NCBI GenBank assembly: GCA_013396655.1 | Contig: WBMV01008405.1 | Span: 62,911-126,910 of the forward strand | DNA from: Campylorhamphus procurvoides | Lineage: Eukaryota > Chordata > Aves > Passeriformes > Dendrocolaptidae | Direction of reading: 5' to 3' | Length of the DNA: 64,000 bases | Part shown: piece after piece, positions 10,023-21,697 of the stretch | Layout: each line of letters opens with the position of its first letter | Position numbering within the stretch: the first letter of the stretch is position 1 | Notes under the pieces: model-generated | Databases searched by the model: none | The model's input: the letters and a program-made list of their open reading frames with translations, nothing else | Told to the model about the DNA's origin: nothing | Position numbers and translations under genes: made by a program

Positions 10023-13000
10023 ACAAGAAAAGGCATTGTGAGCTGCTATTTTTTCCCCCACATTGTCATTTTGAATTAAAGAATATCCACAGAGCAAAGC
10101 AATAGCAATTTCTAATTTAGTAATAATTTGCTGAGGGAAAAAAAAATAGTAATTAGTGCTCTTAAATGTTATTTTATATCTGTTTAATTACCGCTAGCTG
10201 GGCTTCTTGAAGACCTCATTAACTAAACATATGGTCTTAAAGATGCAGTTCTTAAGGTCTCAGATGCTTCCTGGAATTATCTAGCCATGAGTGGGAACTT
10301 ATTAACATATCCAAATAATTAAGGCAAGTAAATTCTTTCTGTTTTGTAAAGCCCAAACAATTAATATGTTACCTGGGTAAAGGACCACAGAATAGGAGCG
10401 TTCCCTGCCTGCTGTGGCACAAACATTGCTATTTTCTGATTCCTTAACATGATGCTGTTACAACTCAGACGAGCTCCCAGCATCTTCCAGTGTAACTGCA
10501 ATGCAGGATTAGCTACTTCCTTCAAATCTTTAAAAATCTAGGCATTTTGGACACTTTTTCCTCAGATCTCAAACATATATAATGGATGAGGAGCTTATAT
10601 TCTGGAATCTAAACCAACTCATGTCACCCCTTTGTAGCAAGCTTGGAGTAGATGGGACAGTGTTGGAAACACTGGGGAATGAAGGTCACTTTCAGTTCCT
10701 GCTTTTCCATTCTCTGTCCTTCCCACAATCACAGAGTTTATGAAATACCCACTTTGCCTGCCTCCCTTGCAAGTAAAAGGCCCTTTTTCAACCATGTCCC
10801 TCATGGCACAGTGTCACAGAGCCCTGACCCACCTTTAGCACCAACCCTCACAAATGGCCCCATTTCCTCTTCTGGTTTTATTCCTCAGGGTGAGCCTGGC
10901 ACTGAAACCCCCCAGTCCTTCCTAATATCTCCAAGCTGTCCCTCTCCTCTCTCTCTCAGCATCTCCCTTGCTCTTTCCACACAGAGCAAGTCCCATGAGG
11001 AAAAGCTGAGCCGTGTCAGCACTCAGAGGTATGAGGATGGTACCTCCCTGGAGCCAGCAGTGCCCTTGCCTGCCTGTGCAGCCCATGGAAAGGTGCAGCT
11101 ACAACAACTCTGGGCAGGCTGGGGCTCTCCCTCCTCTTTTCCTGATGGTTTGCTACTCTGTAGTGGTTCCTCCCATGCCAAGTATTCCTTAAACTTCGAA
11201 TTCCAGCAGCCTCTGGTACCACTGCCCACATTTCTCAGGTGTACACTGTACCCTGCAGATGGTGTCAGGTCTGCAGCTCATTGCCATTTCAAAGCTCATG
11301 TTTTGCATTGCTCTTGCCAGCCCAAGGGGGTGGTAAGTGCTGGGAGCCCCAGACAGCTCTGTGGGGCTTCTGGTACCCTGAATGTTACTCACAGGCATTC
11401 CAATAAGAAGCCTGTGGTAACCTGAGCAGACACAGCCCAGCTGTCAGTGCTTGCACACCTTCTGCAGTCTGGTGCCACTGTGCCTGCTGCTCTCCACAAT
11501 TCATCTTTAGAAGTGGAGCAGCTAATTACCCCCTGCCACTTGTAATCTGATAAATCCTGACACCTTTCTCACCTGTTTCTTGGAGGTGTAATTTTGGGGA
11601 GTATAGCGAGAGACCGTGCTGACATGCCAGGGACTCTTTGACCCTAAATTAATTAAAAGTATTTTCATCTCTACACCCATTTTAGCAGCTTTCCAATATG
11701 CTTTAACGGCCTACTCCCCCTAATGATCATTTCACTCAAGATTTAATTTACCAGAGGAACTTCGTTCAGAATACTATTATGGACAGAGAAGAGCAGCTTT
11801 TAATCAGAGCTGTTCATTAACAGCAGCAATCAGCATGGCAGGTAGCACAGGCCACCACTCTGCCTCTTGATGCATGTGCTCATTAACAGGGGAGAGCATA
11901 GACCCTTTGTCTTCAGAGTGTTGTTACAGATAGGATAGATTCCCAACTTGGAATTCAGTGTCATCCAGGGTTTACCGGGAAAGCTGAGTTTGGTCCTCGT
12001 GGTGGGCTTAGTTAAGGCAAATGCTAAGAAATCTAATGCTTTGTGTAGACTTTTATTTAGCTGAATATTTTTCGGAGGTTGGGATGTGTAATATATGAGG
12101 ATGTGAAAAGGAGTTTGATGGAGGTCGAACGAGGTTTTGTGCCGCAGAGAACAGGACTCCTGGGAGGGGCTGGGATGCTGGCTAGAGGGTATTTATTAGC
12201 ATGGCTAGCCGGAAAACCTGCTGATTTCTCCATCAAAGCAGAACTTTGTGTGGTTTTGTTAACAAATAAGCTGATATCAAAATCATCTGATGCTGTTTTC
12301 CCTCTCTTCTCACAGCTGAAGTAACCCAAGCTCCTTATTTGGTCAAAAAGGAAAGCAGATGAAAAAATTGGATCTATCCAGGAGCCTAAGAGTAGTCTGC
12401 TTTCCTCAGTGATGAAACCCCAAGCTTTTCCTATGGTGTTTGTCAGAGAAATGAGGCAGAGACAATGATTTATTCTTGTGGGGAACTGAGAGCCCTGAGG
12501 CATTCAGGAGGGGTTCTTGAGCCAGCTGAGGATGGTGACTATCACTCACTGATTCAGAGTTCAGCTGGTGGAAAGGCTGCCTTCTACAAAAAGAAATTTA
12601 TCTTTCCCAGTGAAGGATTGCTTCCTCCCCCACCAGTCTGCAGGAGATTTTTTGTTCAGCCTGCTTTAAGCTTGTCCTGTGAGAGCACAGACTGGGCACT
12701 GTGTGCCTGAGGGGGGACAAAGGGGAGCCAGGTGTCACTGGGAATTTTCTTACCTTGTAAGAAATTAGCTGGACTTAAATACCCAATGGTGCTGCCGTGA
12801 AATCTGTTTAAACTGAACCATTTCTCAGAAGAGCTCATTTTTTACCCCAGGCACTTTGAAATGAAAGGATTAAAGTAAAAGCGTTTGTTACCGAGACGTG
12901 CATAAAATAAAGAGTGCTTTCACATCAAGTTTCACGGCACATCAGCTACTTTGGAAGACACATGTTGGTTTTATTTTTATTTTTTCTACTAAGAGCCCTT

Positions 13001-15119
13001 GATGACCCAGACCTGACTCCATGAGGAGTGCATGTGTCATCCTGCTCCCTCTGGCATCCCTGCCAAGCACCTCAGGGAATCATCTCTCCCCCATTGCAGG
13101 GTGACCCACAGCTCGTCTGCAAACACAGCCCTGTGTCTTCAGCTGATCCCAAACCAGCTTTCTTTTTATATCTTCTCCTTCCACAGTCTTGATAGAGGCT
13201 TGCCAACCTCAAGAGTTTTGTTTACCTGCCAGAAACTGCCTGTCCCTGCCAAGTTACCCACAATGAGCTCCAGAGGCTCAGCCTGCCAGCGGTGCCTCAA
13301 TCACAGGAGCAGAGGCAGCACTGCAAAAATCCGGCAGCTTTTACAACAGGACAGCCTGGCTAGCTTCAAAATGCCTTTTTTCTGTGACCTCTGGTGTGTT
13401 TATTAACAGGTCTTCTCACCAATGTGCCCCAAATGTGTTTTTTCTTGGTTTACGTATCCTTTAAAAGCCCAGCCCGTGTGTTGGCTCTCAGAGCAAACCA
13501 TAAAGATGCAGAAAACCATGGATGGATGCTCATTGGGAAATGCTTCTTCCTGTGCCTCCATCCTCTCCCAACCCCATCCTTCTCCCCTTCTCTTCCACAG
13601 TGGCTACTCGAGCTGCCAAAACTTCAGTGCTCACTGCCATGCCCAGACCTGCTCTGCACAGCTCCTGAACAATGGTATTCCCCAAAAACTTCCCTGGGAA
13701 GCCTGCTCTGCACTTCACTGCATTTCACTCTGGTTATGATTAACCAACACTGCTTGTGCTCTGTCCTCCAGGCTAAAATGGGCAATTCCCTTCCCTCACT
13801 GCCAGGCAATCCTTTAAATGGCTGTGGGGTTGTCCATCTTTCCCTGGCCAAAAGGGATACCTGGGAGGGGTTTTGTCTCTTCTCATCTATCCCTGCCTGC
13901 CCCTCTGATCTCTCTTTGCTTATCCCTGCATTTTCAGACTATCTACCTACATAAAAACATGGTGCCTCTGGAGGAGGGGATGTCATCATGAGGCCTTTCA
14001 CACAGGGACATGCTCCTCTCCTCTCCTCTCCTCCCACAGGATGCCCTTGCAGTGTCCTGATGCCACAGGAGCATCCCCAGTGGATGTGAATGACCAGAGT
14101 TTCTGGCAGTTCAAGCCCCAGCCTCACACCCAGCCTGGACACAGCAGGTTTTGCTCATTGCTTTGCCACATGGCCTAAATCCAATTCAGTAGCATTCACA
14201 TAATGCCTTTTTTTTTTTCTTTTTTAACCTTCTGGGTCCCTAAAAACATTTGTCTGAAAACAGAGGTGCTTTCAGCTTGGTAAAGGCTGGCTGGATTTTT
14301 TTTTCCTACCTGAAAGTGAAATATTGGTGCTATTATAATCTGGCTTGGAAATCTGCCAATAGATTTAGTGGGGCCAGAATGCTGAGCTATATTTTAACAT
14401 GGTTGAGGTATTCTACATACAAAATAATTTTTCTTTAGAAGGAGAGCTGGCTACATGAAAAAAACACCAGACTTCGCCACGACCAAAACAGACTATGACA
14501 TTTACTGGTTGCTTACTATATCCCTGAAGCTTTTGACTGGATAAGGAGAGGCACCAAACCTGTATTATTCTCTATAAATTTCTGTAATATTTAAGTCACT
14601 CATTCCTCTCATATTTCCTGAGGTGCTGTCTGTGTGCAGAGCTCTAGATTTCTCTTGATTCTTGCCACGTAACACTTGCTTCCATTTCAATGTGTTTATT
14701 TTCAGTATGTGCACATTTCTAGATGAAACTTGTAATTCTAACTACCAAGCAGAGTGTAGGTAAGCATGTTAGCTGTATAATATTGCCTAGATAATTTTAA
14801 TAAAACGTAATGCAAAGCTTGTGAAAGTTCTGTGTGAAATGATTATGAAACATATACATTTGACTTGTATTTTAAAACATGAACTGATCCTGTGTGCATA
14901 CATGGTGCATGTTGGACAGCTGGGTTTTCAAATGAACTGTAACTATAAGCTGATATCAGATGTTGTATCCTATTCTCATAAATTCACCTTCAATGCTGGC
15001 AAGTGATAACCAAAACATAAGATAATTGTACTTCTAAGATTCAATATATATATCAGGAGAGATTTTTTTTCAATACATTTAAAAGAAGGAAAAAAATAAG
15101 GTCTAGACAAAATGGAAAA
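10023..15119. other. Non-coding DNA, no recognised gene
   Basis: No supported gene or mobile element. The longest open frame (10652-11425, + strand, 257 codons) has Ser/Pro-rich, low-information composition, no domain and no flanking splice sites that fit it. I treat it as chance. AT-rich stretches at 10.1-10.4 kb and 14.2-15.1 kb carry TAATTA-type homeodomain-like motifs but nothing that can be called. Confidence 0.55.
14013..14034 (+). repeat. (CTCCT)n microsatellite
   Basis: About four CTCCT units, immediately followed by CCCACAG, so the tract incidentally resembles a polypyrimidine tract plus 3' splice site on the + strand. A 44-codon frame follows (MPLQCPDATG…), with no recognisable protein. 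Confidence 0.7.
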
Positions 15120-15280
15120 TCAAATTAACTTTTCAAAAACATCTCCTAATTTCTGTGTCAGCAGCAGCACTTCCTTGTTTTCAGGAGAGGAGAATTTCTC
15201 CAGTGACTTGACCAGAAAACTCTGCACAAGTGTCTGTAGCAACATCTCCGTGGTGTTCCCATGTTTCAATGGATGCTGGC
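15120..15280 (-). other. Possible terminal coding exon, gene unknown
   Basis: On the - strand a pyrimidine-rich acceptor, CTCTCTTTATTTAG (15281-15294), precedes an open segment of two nucleotides plus 52 sense codons and a TGA at 15122-15120. The peptide starts QHPLKHGNTTEMLLQTL, continues with LVKSLEKFSSPENKEVL and ends GDVFEKLI. It has the balanced, helix-like composition of a real globular C-terminus rather than the Ser/Pro/Cys-rich composition of the chance frames nearby. A strong donor (GTAAGTG) lies 114 nt upstream, at 15394 on the - strand, which would make a short intron. No clear AATAAA follows the stop. I cannot name the protein family, and no further exons are certain. Confidence 0.3.
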
Positions 15281-15394
15281 CTAAATAAAGAGAGATCAAG
15301 ACTGACTGATCAGGTACAGGAATCTTTATATAATTAACTGAGAAAATTCTACAAAATGTAACAATAAGCAATTTTCTGATTCTACTTCACTTAC

Positions 15395-15435
15395 TGAAAT
15401 ATTTAGCAGGGTGAAGTGTGTATTTCAGGTGGCTT
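15395..15435 (-). other. Possible penultimate mini-exon
   Basis: If the donor at 15394 is real, the preceding exon reads in frame with the terminal segment, ending …LHPAKYFS. A weak acceptor-like CTTTCTAG lies near 15436-15443. The frame-compatible junction (one nucleotide plus two) is the only support beyond the donor. This is much weaker than the terminal segment. Confidence 0.15.
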
Positions 15436-15444
15436 CTAGAAAGT

Positions 15445-16293
15445 TCCTACACTGGTGTTGGAAGAAACCCCATGAGAGCATCCCTGACTGCCAAAAAGAA
15501 ACCTGGGGCCTGACTCCTCAGAGCAACAGCGAGTGCCAGCAGCTGAGCTTCTTGCAAACAAGGCAGAGTGAGATAAATAACCTGTTTATCTGAGTTTCTC
15601 TGTGATTCTTCTATTTAATCTCATGTAAGAAGTCAAGGAATGTGTGAGCAGAGGGAGTGAGTCACCCTCATTAGCCGTGGTGGTTCTCATCCATCCTTTG
15701 GGATGCTCATTGTTCTTGCACTGAAGGAAAGGCTGCGCAGGTACTGCTCTCCCCTTGTAAGGGATGTAATTTTGTAGAGCTATTCCTTTGACACCTTTCC
15801 TCAGCATTAGAATCAATAGAATAGCTGCAGATGAAGATGCCTGGAGAAATTTAAAGGGTAGAACTAAAGAGGAGGGTTGTATAATATGTTTAAAGTTGTT
15901 ATTTTTTTTGCCATGAAACCTCGAGGTCAAGAAAACAAATTTTTGGTATCAGGTGTTTATGTGCTCCTCAGTGGGAGGCAAGCTGGAGGAGTAAGGTTGT
16001 TTTTTTACATCAGCATAGAGCTCAGCAAGCATTGAACCAAACATTGATTAAAATAGCTGCAAGTTATTTTCCACACATCCTTTCTCCAGCCTTGGACACA
16101 CACTGGCTTTCTATAAATGAATGAACTCTTCTCTCTGTCCTGCCAGGACACCACGGCTGCACCCAGGGAGTCAGGTCATGGATCCCTTTAATTCATCTGT
16201 GACTGCCAGGTTTTGGCTGGATCCTTAACAGGCTTCCCTGGGAAATGATAGGGTGTTGCAAGAAGCACAAGTCACCTATACATTTCCTATGAC
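15445..16293. other. Non-coding DNA, no confident feature
   Basis: A - strand frame open from an acceptor-like site at 15840 (ATTTCTCCAG before it) to a stop at 15586 reads ASSSAAILLILMLRKGVK at its start. It has no convincing donor linking it to the 15.1 kb exon candidate and I do not call it a gene. The rest shows nothing recognisable. Confidence 0.4.
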
Positions 16294-16830
16294 TGTGCTG
16301 GTTTTGGCTGGGAGAGAGTCAATTCTTTTCACAGCAGCTGGTGTGGGGCTGTGTTTTGGGTTTGTGCATTTGGAAAATGTTGATAACACAGGGATGTTTT
16401 AGTTACTGCTCACATAGAACCAAGACCTTTCCTGCCCCTCAGCCCAGGCTGAGGGTGCACGAAGAGGTGGGAAGGGACACAGCCAGGACCCAGGGGACAT
16501 CCCACACCATTTGTCATCATGCCCAACATACAGAACTGGGGGAAGGAGGAAGCAGGGAATGTTTGGAGTGATGTTATTTGTCTTCCCAAGTCACTGCTAA
16601 GTGTGGTGGAGCCGTGCTGTCCCAGGGATGTATGAACACCTCTCTGCCCCTGGGAAGTGGGGAATGAATTCTGTGTTTTGCTTTGCTGGTGTGCACAGCT
16701 TTTGCTTTACCTGCTAAACTCTCTTTATGTCAACCATGGGTTTTCTCACTCCAGTTTTCTCCCCCATCCCAATGTGGGATAAGGCTGTGTGAGGCTGAGT
16801 TGCTCCACATCTCCTCCCTGCTGTGATTCT
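16294..16830 (+). mobile_element. Solo LTR of an avian endogenous retrovirus
   Basis: The segment begins TGTGCTGGTTTTGGCTGGGA and continues with a succession of blocks that I recognise from an abundant bird ERV LTR family. These include the GGGGCTGTGTTTTGG block, the GATAACACAGGGATGTTT block, the GGGACACAGCCAGGAC block, the TTTGTCTTCCCAAGT block and the GTTTTCTCACTCC block. Length (about 540 bp) and block order match an LTR read 5' to 3' on the + strand. The region expected to hold the TATA box (16524-16539, CAACATACAGAACTGG) and the polyadenylation signal (16711-16720, CTGCTAAACT) both look mutated away from functional forms. No internal retroviral sequence adjoins either end, so it is a solo LTR made by recombination between two LTRs. 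The 3' boundary is approximate. The family is from memory, not a search. Confidence 0.82.
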
Positions 16831-18130
16831 TGTGGCTGGTAAGTCAGACACAACTAAAGCCACTCTCAGCACTTAGATCCCAGCAGCAGCGTGCATGTCT
16901 GGCACACACTGCCAGCCAATGGCCTTATGATATAACACATACTCTTTTTTAAATTACCAAATACAACGTTCAAAAATAGGGAGGAAAAACATGGGAGTGT
17001 TATCTTTTTTGTCCCCTCAATGCCTAGTGCTTTTTTGCCCTGGTGGTGCCCACCTTCCAGGTCCTCTCCTATCCAGCTTTTATAGGTGTTTGGGCAGGGC
17101 TCCCACCACGATGTGGTGTTCCTAAAGAGTAACTTGCTTGTCTGCATTTCCTTGTTCTCCCTCAAGGAGTGGTCACTGGTAAATTTGAAATCATTTCTTG
17201 TTTTCTTTTCCTCCTGCCCTCTCTTCTACCTCCTGATGCAGCACAGAGGGCCCAGGACAAGGCACCAGTCACATACAGTTACCATCCCTTGCTGTTCATT
17301 ATGGCTTTATGTCAGGGCATTCCTAATGGACAAGAGGAAAAGGAAAGAGTTTATCCCGTGGGAGAAAAGAAGGGAACAAGGAAAAGATGGAAAGCACAGA
17401 CTGGGGCTTTGACTGTACTGTCTGGAGGCACCTGGGAATATCCTTCCAAAGGAAGAAGCTTTCTGAAGGGGAGAAACTGAAGGGGTGTGTAGGAGTGCCT
17501 ACCTGCAGAAATAATACTCATTTCATTTGGTAAACCTTTTATTTTAGGAGTTTTGGGGAGATGTGGGAGGTAGGAGGAAGAGTATTGTGTATGCTGATAG
17601 TATGGCTTTCAGTATCTCCACAGTATGATTTTTAACAGTTAAGGGCAACATTAGGATCATGTCATACAATCCAGACAGATCTGGGCAACAGCCATGAGGG
17701 GCATGTAATTGACCCTCACTGAACTTTTGGGAGGGTTCTGAGTTTCAGTTTGATGCTTGTGTTCCCTCCGTGAGATCCACCCTTGAAAGGCTGGAGAAAT
17801 AGAGAACATTCAAGGCAGGGAGAAGACAATGAGACCCACTGGAGGGGCACTGCTGGATTGTCAGCCTGTCTGGATGCAGGGACAGACCACAGAAAATTCC
17901 TGCTGAAGATACTGGATGTGTCCCTTTGCATTCCTTGGAGGGTCACAGAGGCAGTTCCTCAGTGACTGTGCCCCAGCCAGAGCTCCTGAACATCAAGAAC
18001 ATATTGCTAAAAATCACATGTGCTCTAGTAAAAGGTATTTTCTTGGCTCTTTGTCCTTCTGAGACATTCTTCCACCTCTTCTTTTTTTTTCTTCCCCTAG
18101 ATTGGTTGATTTGCCACAGCTTTTCCCTGT

Positions 18131-18190
18131 AAAAAACAAAGAAACAAAAGCAAACAAACAAAAACCCAAACAAAACAAAACAAACCAAAA
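18131..18190. repeat. (CAAA)n-like A/C-rich tract
   Basis: A degenerate run of CAAA, CAAAA and CAAAC units about 60 bp long. Simple repeat. Its complement gives a T/G-rich hydrophobic frame that is not a gene. Confidence 0.8.
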
Positions 18191-20690
18191 GCTGAAAGCA
18201 AAAGCTGTTTATTTCAGAGCCAGTTCAGTGGATAAAAAAGTTGTTTGTCCATAATCTTTAGGTTGGTTGAATACAACATTCAAGGAACTGAGTGAGAAGG
18301 ACAGTAAGAGATATGAGGAGGTTATGGGTAAATCGTGTCTCACTTTCTTTTTTCTTTTTTAAGTGTTAAAATGCATATAGAATAAAAACATACAGAAGGA
18401 ATATCTGAGGAAATTATCTTGGGGAATTTGAGAAGGGCATTCAACACATTCAATAATGAATGAAAATTCATGCTCTCACTGATGCTTTTTCTTGGGAATT
18501 AAGATGAGAAGGCGTCTGCAGGAATAGCTGGAATACAGAAAACACTGGTAATTTGTTGAACCAAATGAATGCAGGCATGGAATAAGAAGGCATTGGATTT
18601 CAAAATTTTATAGTTGATGTCATCACTTCATTTCATATGTTTTGAATCCCCTGAGTCGCTCCTATTTTTCAAACACACTATTAAATTAAAAATCCTCCAA
18701 ATCAGTGCAAAGTCTGCTTCAACGTGGGGAAGAGGAGGGAAAGAAAGGGAATGAGAAAGGGAGAGGAAAAGGCCTGGGATAACATCCAGAACTATTTGGC
18801 TACAGGACTCTTCCATCTGCCAAGAGAAGAAGAATGCCTTTCTAAAGTGAATAGCACACAAAATGCTGAATGAAGCGAGCATAAGAGGCTCTATCAAATT
18901 AACAATTATTTGGTGAAAGGAGTCAGATTTTTCTGGGCTGAAGTGAGCTGAAATGCTAAAAAAGCCTGTTGCCAAATACTACATCTGGAGAACTGCTGCT
19001 GCATATTTTGTGGTGATCTTTAGTAGTTTTCATTCCAATGAGGTTTCCTGGGAAGCTGCCTCCTGGTGTGAAGACTGGGATGCTACTCCCAAAACTGACT
19101 GTAAAGAGAAGATGAATACCAATGCTCACAATCAGGTTTTGGGGGTGCTCTGTGCTCTGAGAGTAGAAGAGAAACAGCAGTTGTGCTCATAGTCAAAATA
19201 CTGTTTTTTCAATCCTTTTTATCCTCCAAGGTGTGGGGGACAAGGTGCTGCAGAGCAGCTGGTTTTCACAGGTCTGCAGACTGCAAGTATTTAAGTGAAA
19301 ATGAACATTGCCTCAAAAAAGTGAATACACCCTAAATCACAGTCTAGAGCCAGGCTCATTGCTTTTGAGATACAAAAGCCAGTTCTACAGGTGAAAACTG
19401 AGAAAAATCAAGTTATGTTTCCTCTTGGAAAATATTGCTGCTCCTGATCAGTATCTGCTGCTTTTCTTCAAGGAACAAGGATGCTCATGAAATTAAACCA
19501 GGCTTTTATTCATGAAACTCTACTGTTTTCAGTTGTGTTTCAAGATCCTTTCAACTTCTGGTATGGGGGTATGGACAAGAAAGAATTCCTACCTTTCCCA
19601 GAGCTCTCTGTAGTTTTATTTTAACAAAGGAGCTTCAACCATTGCCTCACAGCAGCTCCCCTGGTCCCAACACACGATTTCTGGGGCTGCACTCAGGGGT
19701 TGTGTGAGGAAGTGAGAATGGAAACAGGGAGACAAGGAGATTTCCAGAGCAGCTGCCTTGGCAGGGCCCTCCATCAGCTGTGCTTGGCAGCCTTCAGATG
19801 GGCTCAGCCATGGACAGCAAGGACTGGAGAGCAGGGTCTGAGCCAAAACCAAGGGTCCAGGTCTCCTCCTTTGCATTGCAGGGTTTGGAGAAAGCATCCT
19901 TTATCTCACAAAAGTGTTGGAATGAGATATGCCCATCACTAATGAGGCCAAGCAGAGCAAAGGGTGCAGGATTTGTGATGCTGTGCTCTGGCTGAAACAC
20001 AAAGGCTGTGGCAGAACTGTAGTAATTGATGTCATAAACAGCCAAACAGAGCTTGAAGTGGAGGGGATGTCATCAGAGTTGGGGCTCTTTTTGCTGCTGC
20101 TTTTGATGAATAGAATACTAATTAGTCTGGAAAAACAATATAATTTGGCCATATAGTTCAATAATTGCACCATACTGCTTTACTTTTATTTATCTCCCTA
20201 TAAAAGTCTCTTTCTGCCCCTTTTCCCTGATTCCTGGTTTGTTATGGATTAGCTGCCTATTCCAGGTGGAGGAAGTGTTTGAGTTATTTGCCCCAGGTTT
20301 GGCTCCTGTGCCCCAAGTGGGTTTTGCCCTCGCCTTTTCCTTTGTCTGTGTTCTGCACAGAACGAGTGCTGTGTGTCACTTGGGGTGATTTTAATGGGAA
20401 AATAATAGAACTGGGAATTAATTTATGGGCTGACTGTGTGCCCTGAGCAGGGTCTGCAAGGGAAAGGACTTCATTAAGCAACCTGAGATGGTTATACTGG
20501 TGTCTCAGAGATAAAGACAGCCTGGTAACCCCCCTCTCCCCAGGCACAGAGTGAATGTGAACTGGCCTTGTCCCTTGGTGTTGGCAGGATTGACTCACCC
20601 AGCTGTTAAGAAATTTTTGGTTTACATTCCCTTCACAACCACAGCTATAAGGCAAAAGTCTAAGATTTAAAAATATATATACTTTTTTTT

Positions 20691-20717
20691 GGGGGGGGGA
20701 GGGAGGGCAGGGAGGGG
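20691..20717 (+). other. G-quadruplex-type motif
   Basis: A G9 run followed by GGG, GGG, GGG and GGGG tracts separated by one or two nucleotides, immediately after a TA-rich and T8 tract. This satisfies the usual four-tract quadruplex pattern on the + strand. No function is implied by the sequence itself. Confidence 0.7.
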
Positions 20718-21681
20718 ACTGTGTATTTTTTTCATTCAGCTTCCTGATTTTTACATCCTGAAAGATTTGCCCCTTTTTTTCCATGCTTTCATCATTAATA
20801 TCACTACAGTGATGTTTTGGCCAGTCCCTGGCTTCTCTCTTTTGATTTTGTGTTTTGTCTTCTGGGTTTTGTGGTCCTTCCCACCTGTCATTGAGGGGCT
20901 CTCAAAAGTAAATGTGAAGAGCCATAAGTTGTCTCAAACAACTTCCCTGGTGGTCCCAGAACTGTTTTCTCTCCTTCTAGCCCAGCTTCTCTTCCCTCTG
21001 CCAGCACATTCATCCTGTTACCCACCAATCCCAGTTAATCCTTTTACTATTGTATCAGGGTAGTACAATAAAAGGGCAATGGAAAATCAATAAGAAGATC
21101 TTCACAACCCATCAGTGAATCAGATGAGAGTCTCAGCAAGACAGTGAATAAAGCATTTAAAAAACTGCATGAGCTTCTCCTCTTGAATTAAAAACTAATG
21201 AGAAATAATAACTGGAGGACCCGAAATTATCAGTACTTATGTTTGGCCATAAAAAGGAAGATGCAAAGGAGTCTCTTTTACAAGGTACTTGGGAGGAGGG
21301 TGGTTTGGGAAGGGAAACTAAATGCCTTCCTATGACTAAACAACACCCTCCAGCAGCAGAGCTGGGACAGCCCCTTTCTGCGGTGGAAATTCACCACAGA
21401 AGAGAGGGCAGCCCAAAAACCTGGAGCAAGTTCTTCTACTCGAGGTCTCCAGGAGGTCTCTTAACAGATTCCTTCTGTGCTGACAGCAAGGTTCAGCCTG
21501 CCCCTCCACACCCAAAACCATGACTGTGCTGTGGGTTACACAGTTCTGGAGATCTGTGGTGGGATCCCCCCAGGGAGAGCTTTTCCTACACAGAGGCACT
21601 TCTGTCATGGGATGGGTGGGTTGAGAAGATGTCAGCTCAGCTCCTTTATTTCTCCCCTTTCCTTCCTTCCTCTTTCTCCTC

Positions 21682-21697
21682 TTTTTTTTTTTTTTTA
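21682..21697 (+). repeat. Poly-T / pyrimidine tract
   Basis: A T-run of about 16 at the end of a longer C/T-rich stretch (21650-21697). It could be a remnant of a retroposed tail in the other orientation, but no adjoining element was recognised. Confidence 0.5.

Noticed and set aside
10652..11425. 257-codon open frame on the + strand
   Set aside because: Low-information Ser/Pro/His/Cys-rich composition, no domain, no matching splice sites. Length is within reach of chance for a 64-kb window of this base composition.
13394..13954. 186-codon + strand frame
   Set aside because: Leu/Ser/Pro/Cys-rich chance composition with no recognised domain and several competing frames.
14013..14160. CTCCT tract plus CCCACAG as a + strand 3' splice site with a 44-codon frame
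   Set aside because: The tract is a microsatellite, the following frame is unrecognisable and ends with no donor.
19794..20173. - strand frames that read protein-like (MAVYDINYYSS…)
   Set aside because: Two overlapping phases are equally open, there are no paired splice sites and no known domain.
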